A DNA stretch of 64,000 nucleotides from Pseudomonadota bacterium (GTDB lineage: Bacteria; Pseudomonadota; Alphaproteobacteria; Sphingomonadales; Sphingomonadaceae). The DNA lies in assembly GCA_021849075.1 (NCBI GenBank), contig JAJZTH010000019.1, forward strand, positions 1 through 64,000, read 5' to 3'. The position numbers were made by a program, and so were the translations under genes. Positions 53,578 to 60,103 of this stretch are shown piece by piece. How positions within the stretch are numbered: position 1 is the stretch's first letter; the number at the start of each line of letters is the position of its first letter. Below the pieces are notes generated by a model. That model was not told the origin of the DNA and did no database searches. It saw nothing but the letters and a program-made list of their open reading frames with translations.

Positions 53578-55301
53578 CGCGACACCTCCGGCTGATCGAA
53601 GCGCTGATACATGGGGACGGTGACGACCAGATAGGCGCGGGCGCTCAAGGGCTTGCCGAACTTGTCCTTCGCGCTCTTCGCCGTGGCGACCGCCCAGACC
53701 TCGCCATAATTATTGCGGGCGAAACGGCGGGCCGGGTTCGGCCCTTCCTCGCCGGGGGTGAAGAAGGCCGTGGGGCTGAGCGCGCCCACATATTTCATGT
53801 CGTCATCATAAGAGACGGTCATGAATTCCTGCATCGCCCAGTCGGCCTCGATCGGACCCAGCGCCACATCGTCACCCGTATTGGGCTTGCCATCTAGGCC
53901 ATTGTCATAGCCGATCGCTTCGAACTGCTGGTATCCCTTGGCGAATTTGATGCCGCCAAGCCGCGCCAGCGCGGTTTCCGGCGTCGCCTTGATATAGTCG
54001 ATATTGCGATAGACCGGGAAAGCCTGCTCCAGCACCGCCCCGGCCAGCGCGACGTCGCGCTGACCCGATGGCGCGGCGGGCGCGACATCGGCGGTTACGA
54101 CCAGTTCCTTCGGGCTGGCCGACACGATCCTGGTCACGGTGACGCCCGCGCCCAGATCGATATCGGCAGCGGTCGGCGCGGCGGGCAGGTTGTTGCCTAG
54201 AATGCGGAGCTGCACCCCCTTCGTCCCGGCCTTCACCGGTCCCGGCGTGACCGCCAGGATGGTCGGCGCGGCGGTCGCCCGGACCAGCTTCACATCATAG
54301 CCGAATTCCTGATATTCGCCCCAGAACCAGCGGCCTTGCGCACTCTGCTGGTCGGGGGCGAACCACATCGTTTCCCGCACGGCGCTGCCCAGATCGTCAG
54401 GCTTGGCGGCGGCGGCCCCGCCCTTTGACGATCCACGCCAGCTATAGCCGGCATAGACGATGCCCGCGCCGGTGCGGCTGATCGTCCCGCCGTCCGCCAG
54501 CGATCGCAATGTCGTGCTGGTCGTGAACTCATCGGCGGCCTTGCCCGGCGCGACGGTCAGTTCGCCCACAAACTTGCCCTTGCCCGGCACCGATGCGACC
54601 ACCAGCCACTCCCCGGCGAGGCGCGGATTACGCTGGCGCGCGCTCCAGGCGGCCCATTCAGGCGTATGCAGCCCAGCCACCTTGGGCAGATAGGTCAGCG
54701 CATATTCGCCGCGCGTCAGCTTGTCCTTGGGGTCGCGCCCTGCGGGCTGTTCGGCATCTTCGGCCGGACGGCGATATTGGGCGTCGGCCTGCGAATAAAG
54801 GGCGACGTGCAGATCCTGCAACGTCTTCCATTCCAGCTTCGATCGCCGCCAGGACAAAGGCTGCGCATAGGCATGACAGCTGGCGCACGCGCCGCGCATC
54901 GTGTCATTGGGCAGCACTTCGTCAATGATCCGCTTTTCGGGCAGATACATGACCGGGCGGGCTTCCTCCGGGGCAAGGCCGTGGGACGAGGCGAGAGACT
55001 TGACGATCGCCCGGCTCTCTTCCGGCGTGATCGACAGGCCGTTCAAACGCACCATCCGCTTGATCGCCTGCGCCCAGCCTTCCGGCGTGGTGCGGACCCA
55101 GCTGATGCGCGACAAATTGCCCTTGTCGTCGCCAGTGTGGCACGCGCCGCACTTTTCCTTGACCAACGGATCGGCGACGGGGATGCCGGATTCCGTCTCC
55201 TTCATCGCCGCGCCATCCGGGCCATTATCGCCCTGCGCGAACACGACCGACGCGGAAAACAGCGCCAGCAGGCCCAATTTCGTGACGGGAAGCCGCTTCA
55301 C
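53574..55301 (-). CDS. qhpA: Quinohemoprotein amine dehydrogenase alpha subunit (dihaem)
   Basis: 575 residues with a signal peptide ending VVFAQ (about residue 23). Two c-type haem sites, CGACH (51-55) and CASCH (139-143), lie in the N-terminal cytochrome domain. Three beta-rich domains follow (for example GEWLVVASVPGKGKFVGELTV, LRILGNNLP, SARAYLVVTVPMYQRF). The haems take electrons from CTQ and pass them to a soluble carrier. It opens qhpADCBGFE. The TACGTCA-type box at 55396 and TAGGCTTT at 55358 lie just upstream. Confidence 0.94.
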   Translation of the reverse strand: MKRLPVTKLGLLALFSASVVFAQGDNGPDGAAMKETESGIPVADPLVKEKCGACHTGDDKGNLSRISWVRTTPEGWAQAIKRMVRLNGLSITPEESRAIVKSLASSHGLAPEEARPVMYLPEKRIIDEVLPNDTMRGACASCHAYAQPLSWRRSKLEWKTLQDLHVALYSQADAQYRRPAEDAEQPAGRDPKDKLTRGEYALTYLPKVAGLHTPEWAAWSARQRNPRLAGEWLVVASVPGKGKFVGELTVAPGKAADEFTTSTTLRSLADGGTISRTGAGIVYAGYSWRGSSKGGAAAAKPDDLGSAVRETMWFAPDQQSAQGRWFWGEYQEFGYDVKLVRATAAPTILAVTPGPVKAGTKGVQLRILGNNLPAAPTAADIDLGAGVTVTRIVSASPKELVVTADVAPAAPSGQRDVALAGAVLEQAFPVYRNIDYIKATPETALARLGGIKFAKGYQQFEAIGYDNGLDGKPNTGDDVALGPIEADWAMQEFMTVSYDDDMKYVGALSPTAFFTPGEEGPNPARRFARNNYGEVWAVATAKSAKDKFGKPLSARAYLVVTVPMYQRFDQPEVSR

Positions 55302-55350
55302 CCTTTATGTCCCCCTTGGCGCCCCGGCATTTTGCCTTGGGCGCATATAG

Positions 55351-55396
55351 AAAGCCTAGGCAGGCGCTCGTCTGGCGCCATTGCCCAAATGACGTA
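55351..55396 (-). promoter_or_regulatory. qhpA promoter with shared TACGTCA box
   Basis: On the minus strand TACGTCATTTG starts at 55396 and TAGGCTTT at 55358, 38 bases apart, matching the urtA, ureohydrolase and TonB receptor promoters. The TAG element ends about 50 bases before the ATG. Confidence 0.6.
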
Positions 55397-55435
55397 TGGC
55401 CCCATGGCAATCCGCCATGGAAATCTTGACGGCCG

Positions 55436-56908
55436 TCAGGATTTTTTCTTTTCGCCGTAATAATCGTCGATGCCATGTTCGGACGACACCGGATTCCAGT
55501 AACGCGGCGGCAGCCCCTTCTTGCGCATGGCGATGCCCGTCAGACAGGCGTTCAGCAGATAGTTGCTGTTGAGCGCGGTCTTGTAACTGGTGTCCAGATA
55601 GGGCGCGACTTCGACGATATCGATGCCGGCAATGTCGTTTTCAGCGCACAGCCGGCGCATGATCGGCTGCGCCTCCCGCATGGTCAGACCACCGGGAACC
55701 GGCGTGCCGGTGCCGGGCATGAAGGCAGGGTCCAGTACATCGACGTCGAAGCTGATCCACAGCTTCTTGGCGTTCTGGCGCGCTTCGGCGATGGCGCGCT
55801 CCATCACCTTGTCCCAGCCATGTTTCTCCACCTCGACCATGGTGTGGTAACGCATGCCCTTGTTGCGCATCCAGCCGAAGGTTTCGAGGTCCGGGCCGCG
55901 CGCGCGCAGCCCGACCTGGATATAATCCTGCGGCCGCACATGGCCTTCGTGCAGCACGCGATAAACGGGCGATCCATGGGTGATCCAATGCACGCCATTG
56001 CGGCCGACATCATAATGGCTGTCGAAATGGACGACGCTGACATTGCCCTTGCCATGGACGTCCGCCGCCGCCGCGACATTGGGATATTCCAGACTATGGT
56101 CGCCGCCGATGACGATGGGGATCGCGCCGGCCTGCGCAATTTCGCGCACCATGTCGCGCACATGCGCCACCGAGCGCTCGGTGCTGTTCTGGTCGATGGC
56201 GATGTCGCCATAATCCACGATTTCCAGCACGGAACCCGGATTGATCATGCTGTACATGTCGTTGCCGCCCGCGCCGCCGGTCATGCGCAGTGCGCGCGGC
56301 CCGTCGATCGCGTTGCGCCAGCCTGACCCCATGTCCAGCGGCGCGCCGACGATGGCGACGTCGACCTTGCCGGCCTTCAGGTCTTCAGGGGTCATCGCCA
56401 CCGGCGCGCCGGCAAAGGTCGCAAAGCCGCCCCGCCGCCCGCCAATATAGCGGCCAAGGTCCATTGGTCCTGGATCGCGTTTCGGGTCCATCGCCAGCGG
56501 ACGTTTCGCCTTCCACGCATTGAACCAGGCGGATCGGGTATCGAGCGGGATCGTCTTGGCGTCCCTGCCCTCTTGATATTCCACCTGCGCATGCAGCGCC
56601 GCGATCGCGTCGATATAGGCGGTCAGTTCCGCCGCCGGCATGGTGCGGATACGGTCGAACAGCGCATCCTTTTCCACATAACGGCCGGTGCGCCCTTCCT
56701 TGATCAACGCCACCTTCTCCGGCGCGATATCCTTCAGCTTCGCCAGCACATCGGCGGGAATGTCGATGGGCTTGGGTTCGCCCATAATGTCTTCCTGCGG
56801 GATGGGCGGCGGCGGATTGGGCGTTTCAAATCCGGTGCCGGCCGCCACGGCGGAGGCTGCGGCCGCCGCCGCCATGCCCCACCCGGTTATCGCGTTGATC
56901 GAAGGCAT
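55436..56908 (-). CDS. Arginase/agmatinase-family ureohydrolase 1
   Basis: 490-residue ureohydrolase with all six metal ligands: His271 in GGDHS, Asp296/His298/Asp300 in HFDSHYD, Asp388 and Asp390 in SFDVDVLDPA. The family hydrolyses guanidino groups to urea and an amine. It is long for the family (usually about 300-320): residues 1-30 form a hydrophobic segment (AITGWGMAAAAAASAVAAG) that looks like a membrane anchor or signal. Residues 45-160 are an extra helical domain. It is closely similar to ureohydrolase 3. It is the last gene of the three-gene operon, 18 bases after ureohydrolase 2. Substrate is not determinable; agmatine-like compounds or guanidine are candidates. Confidence 0.85.
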   Translation of the reverse strand: MPSINAITGWGMAAAAAASAVAAGTGFETPNPPPPIPQEDIMGEPKPIDIPADVLAKLKDIAPEKVALIKEGRTGRYVEKDALFDRIRTMPAAELTAYIDAIAALHAQVEYQEGRDAKTIPLDTRSAWFNAWKAKRPLAMDPKRDPGPMDLGRYIGGRRGGFATFAGAPVAMTPEDLKAGKVDVAIVGAPLDMGSGWRNAIDGPRALRMTGGAGGNDMYSMINPGSVLEIVDYGDIAIDQNSTERSVAHVRDMVREIAQAGAIPIVIGGDHSLEYPNVAAAADVHGKGNVSVVHFDSHYDVGRNGVHWITHGSPVYRVLHEGHVRPQDYIQVGLRARGPDLETFGWMRNKGMRYHTMVEVEKHGWDKVMERAIAEARQNAKKLWISFDVDVLDPAFMPGTGTPVPGGLTMREAQPIMRRLCAENDIAGIDIVEVAPYLDTSYKTALNSNYLLNACLTGIAMRKKGLPPRYWNPVSSEHGIDDYYGEKKKS

Positions 56909-56926
56909 GACGCAGTCTCCCCCCTG

Positions 56927-58276
56927 TTAGCGCTTGGCTGTCTTGACCGGCGTTCCCGTCTTGCGCATCGCGATGCCGGAGAGGCAGGCGTGCAAGATGT
57001 AATTGGCGCTCATCCGGCTGGCATAGGTCGGGTCCAGGATCGGCGCGGCGTCGAGCAGGTCGAAGCCCACGACCTTGGTCTGGGCGCAAATCTGTCGCAC
57101 CATCGGAATGGCTTCGCGCACCGACAGGCCGCCGGGCACCGGACGACCGGATGCCGGTGCGTCACCAGGGTCCAGCACGCTCATGTCGAACGACACGAAG
57201 ACATTTTCCGGCCCCTTCTTCAGGCCCGCAATCAGATCGTTCGTGACCGATTGCCAGCCTTTTTCCTGCACGGCTGCGGTCGGCACGATCTTCGCGCCGG
57301 CGTCCGTCAGTCGCTTCTGCGTGGCGGGGCCAGCGTCGCGGCCATGCAGGCCGACAAGGGTGACGTCGCTGCCGCGCAACAGATTCTGTTCCAGCAGCCG
57401 GGTCAGCGTCTGATTGTCGGAAATCAGGTGATCGCCGCCCAGTTCGGCGTCGGCATGCGCATCGAACTGGACCAGAGCGACCTTCCCCGCGCCATAAGTG
57501 TCGACCATCGCCGCCACGTCGGGATACATGATCGTATGATCGCCGCCCACGACGAAGGGCACCGTCCCCACGCTCGCCATTTCGGCGATCATCGTGCGGA
57601 TATGGTCCAGCCCCCGGTCAGGCGCCATATAATCGGGCGACAGGTCGCCATAATCGGCGATCGACAGGACCAGCCCCGGATCGACGCCGCCATCGGCATC
57701 CGCGCCGACCAGCCCGTCCATGTTGCGCAGCGCGGACGGCGCATGCTTGGCGTCGCGCCAGCCCGACGAAAAATCGAGCGGCACGCCGACAAAGGCGACC
57801 TCCACCTTGCCCGCGATCAGGTCTTCCTTGCGAATGGCGACCGGCGCATCCGCGAAGGTGGCGACGGCGCCCTTCTGGAACATGTAGCGCTTCAGGCTGA
57901 AGGGGCCATCGTCGCGCTTCATCTTGTCGAACATCTTGGGGCGCAGCGTCGTGCCCGCGTTCCAGCCGCGCGCCTGCGGGTTGAGCGCGATTTCCCCCGC
58001 GTCGCGCCCGGGTTGATATTTGCTGTCCGCGACCACCGCCATCAGCCCGACGGCATAGGCGTCCACATCGGCCGCCGACCGCCCGGTCAACGCGACCCTG
58101 ACCTTCTCCGGCGTCAGGCCGAACCGCTCCAGCGTCGCGGGATCGGACAGGAACGCCTTCTTTTCGGGCGACAGGCTGGCGAGCGGATCGGCATCCTGCG
58201 CCACAGCCGGGCCGGACAGCGTTGCAAGGGCAAGGACGAAAGCGGCGCTGCGCGCCAACAGGGTGGTGCGTGCCAT
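56927..58276 (-). CDS. Arginase/agmatinase-family ureohydrolase 2, altered metal site
   Basis: 449 residues with an unambiguous signal peptide (MARTTLLARSAAFVLALATLSGPAVAQ), so exported. GGDHT (His247) and QFDAHAD (Asp272, His274, Asp276) are conserved. The last motif reads SFDMSVLDP, with Asp364 kept but Ser366 in place of the second bridging Asp; the codon is AGC. The extra N-terminal domain is shorter than in its two neighbours, and overall similarity to them is clearly lower. It may be a non-catalytic partner or have a changed metal or substrate. One base overlaps the end of ureohydrolase 3 (TGATG). Confidence 0.85.
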   Translation of the reverse strand: MARTTLLARSAAFVLALATLSGPAVAQDADPLASLSPEKKAFLSDPATLERFGLTPEKVRVALTGRSAADVDAYAVGLMAVVADSKYQPGRDAGEIALNPQARGWNAGTTLRPKMFDKMKRDDGPFSLKRYMFQKGAVATFADAPVAIRKEDLIAGKVEVAFVGVPLDFSSGWRDAKHAPSALRNMDGLVGADADGGVDPGLVLSIADYGDLSPDYMAPDRGLDHIRTMIAEMASVGTVPFVVGGDHTIMYPDVAAMVDTYGAGKVALVQFDAHADAELGGDHLISDNQTLTRLLEQNLLRGSDVTLVGLHGRDAGPATQKRLTDAGAKIVPTAAVQEKGWQSVTNDLIAGLKKGPENVFVSFDMSVLDPGDAPASGRPVPGGLSVREAIPMVRQICAQTKVVGFDLLDAAPILDPTYASRMSANYILHACLSGIAMRKTGTPVKTAKR

Positions 58277-59760
58277 CAGTTCTTCTTCCCATAATAAGCG
58301 TCGAGGCCATGATCGACCGAGACAGGGTTGAGATAGCCGGGCTTCAGGCCCTTCTTGCGCATGGCGATGCCCGCGAGGCAGGCGTTCAGCAGGAAATTGC
58401 TGTTGAGCGCAGTCTTGTAACTGGTGTCGAGATAGGGCGCGACTTCGACGATATCGATGCCGGCAATGTCATTCTGGGCGCACAGGTTGCGCATGATCGG
58501 CTGGGCTTCGCGCATCGTCAGGCCGCCGGGAACCGGGGTGCCGGTGCCGGGCATGAAGGCGGGATCGAGCACATCGACGTCGAAGCTGATCCACAATTTC
58601 TTGCTATTCTCACGCGCTTCCTTGAGCGCGCGGGCCATCACCTTGTCCCAGCCCCATTTCTCGACCTCGACCATGGTGTGGTAACGCATACCCTTGTTGC
58701 GCATCCAGCCGAAGGTTTCGAGGTCGGGACCGCGCGCGCGCAGCCCGACCTGAATATAGTCGCTGCCGCGCACATGCCCTTCGGACAGGACACGATAGAC
58801 CGGCTGGCCATGGTCGAGCAGGTGCACGCGCCCACGCCCGATATCATAATGGCTGTCGAAGTGGATGACGCTGACATTGCCCTTGCCATGCACATCCGCT
58901 GCCGCGGCGACATTGGGATATTCCAGGCTGTGGTCGCCGCCAATGACGATCGGGATCGCGCCGGTGCGGGCGATTTCCCCCACCATCTCGCGCACATGAT
59001 CGACGCTGCGTTCGGTGCTATTCTGGTCGATGGCGATGTCGCCATAGTCCACGATCTTGAGCGCGCCATTGGGGTTGATCATGCTGTACATGTCGTTGCC
59101 CGCCGCCCCGCCGGTCATGCGCAGCGCGCGCGGCCCGTCTATCGCGTTGCGCCAGCCCGATCCCATGTCGAGCGGCGCGCCGACGATGGCGACGTCGACC
59201 TTCCCCGCCTTCAGGTCTTCCGGCGTCATGGCTACGGGCGCCCCGGCGAAGGTGGCAAAGCCCCCACCCCAGCCGCCAATATAGCGGCTCAGCTCCAGCG
59301 GCCCGGCATCGCGCTTCGGGTCCAGCGCGGCCGAACGGCGCACCTTCCAGGCGTTAAACCAGGGCGATTTGGTGTCGAGCGGAATGACGGAGAGATCGCG
59401 ACCGGCCTTATATTCGACCTGCGCATGCAGCGCCATCATGGCGTCGATATAGGCGCTGACCGCCTGCGGATCATCCTTGCGGATACGTTCGAACAGCGTG
59501 TCCTTCTCGACATAGCGGCCGGTGACGCCGCTCTTGAGGAAATCGACCTTCGCCTTGTCGATGCCGGCCAGCTTCGCTTCGATATCCTTGGGCAGTTCCA
59601 TCGGCCGGGGCCGGCCCATATCATCTTCCAGCGGCGTCTGCATCGCAGGCGTCGCAGCGTTGCGATCCGGCTTGTTATAGGGAAGGTCGCCAGCGACCGC
59701 AGCGCCGATCGCCGCGATCCCGGCCATGCTCCATCCTGTGATGGCGGTCATAGACGGCAT
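58276..59760 (-). CDS. Arginase/agmatinase-family ureohydrolase 3
   Basis: 494 residues from ATG 59760, with GGAGA upstream. The metal ligands are complete: His277 in GGDHS, Asp302/His304/Asp306 in HFDSHYD, Asp394 and Asp396 in SFDVDVLDP. The N-terminal AITGWSMAGIAAIGAAVAG helix and extra helical domain mirror ureohydrolase 1, and long stretches are identical (for example RGPDLETFGWMRNKGMRYHT), indicating recent duplication. It is first in the operon 3-2-1, whose promoter carries the shared TACGTCA box within an 18-bp inverted repeat facing the TonB receptor gene. Confidence 0.87.
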   Translation of the reverse strand: MPSMTAITGWSMAGIAAIGAAVAGDLPYNKPDRNAATPAMQTPLEDDMGRPRPMELPKDIEAKLAGIDKAKVDFLKSGVTGRYVEKDTLFERIRKDDPQAVSAYIDAMMALHAQVEYKAGRDLSVIPLDTKSPWFNAWKVRRSAALDPKRDAGPLELSRYIGGWGGGFATFAGAPVAMTPEDLKAGKVDVAIVGAPLDMGSGWRNAIDGPRALRMTGGAAGNDMYSMINPNGALKIVDYGDIAIDQNSTERSVDHVREMVGEIARTGAIPIVIGGDHSLEYPNVAAAADVHGKGNVSVIHFDSHYDIGRGRVHLLDHGQPVYRVLSEGHVRGSDYIQVGLRARGPDLETFGWMRNKGMRYHTMVEVEKWGWDKVMARALKEARENSKKLWISFDVDVLDPAFMPGTGTPVPGGLTMREAQPIMRNLCAQNDIAGIDIVEVAPYLDTSYKTALNSNFLLNACLAGIAMRKKGLKPGYLNPVSVDHGLDAYYGKKN

Positions 59761-59853
59761 GCAAATTCTCCGGCCCGAAAGACCCCCCATTGGGCTGAAG
59801 CGGGCAAAGGCAACAGGAATTGGACGGAAATCCCGTCGCTTGGCCCAAAGGCT

Positions 59854-59894
59854 AGGCGGGCAAGGGGCCGCATCCCAATGGGGCATTTGACGTA
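59854..59894 (-). promoter_or_regulatory. Ureohydrolase operon promoter with shared TACGTCA box
   Basis: On the minus strand TACGTCAAATG starts at 59894 and TAGCCTTT at 59854, 40 bases apart. The TAG element lies about 90 bases ahead of the ureohydrolase 3 ATG. Confidence 0.65.
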
Positions 59895-59943
59895 GGACAG
59901 GCCCATGGCCGCAGAGACGAGCCAGCTACGTCAAATGCCCCAT
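59878..59943. repeat. Perfect 18-bp inverted repeat in the divergent promoter
   Basis: ATGGGGCATTTGACGTAG (59878-59895) and its exact reverse complement CTACGTCAAATGCCCCAT (59926-59943) are separated by 30 bases. Each arm contains one copy of the TACGTCAAATG box, pointing to one of the two divergent genes, so both directions carry the same activator-like site. Confidence 0.85.
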
Positions 59944-59973
59944 GTTTGCCTGCCTGCACGCTCCATAGCCTTT
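59927..59973 (+). promoter_or_regulatory. TonB receptor promoter with shared TACGTCA box
   Basis: TACGTCAAATG starts at 59927 and TAGCCTTT at 59966, 39 bases apart, mirroring the divergent ureohydrolase promoter. A leader of about 130 bases follows before the receptor ATG. Confidence 0.65.
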
Positions 59974-60103
59974 CCACCATGCCAGAAAAGCACGAGGCGG
60001 CAGTTCAGCCGTCCGCAGGCCATGGCAGCGCACAGACGCAGCATGGCTGACGACAGGCAGAGGATTACGACCGGGGAAGACATTGGAAAAGAAGGGGAAC
60101 ACC

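Noticed and set aside
56573..59895. Long plus-strand frames opposite the ureohydrolases
   Set aside because: They mirror the duplicated minus-strand genes and have no independent motif.
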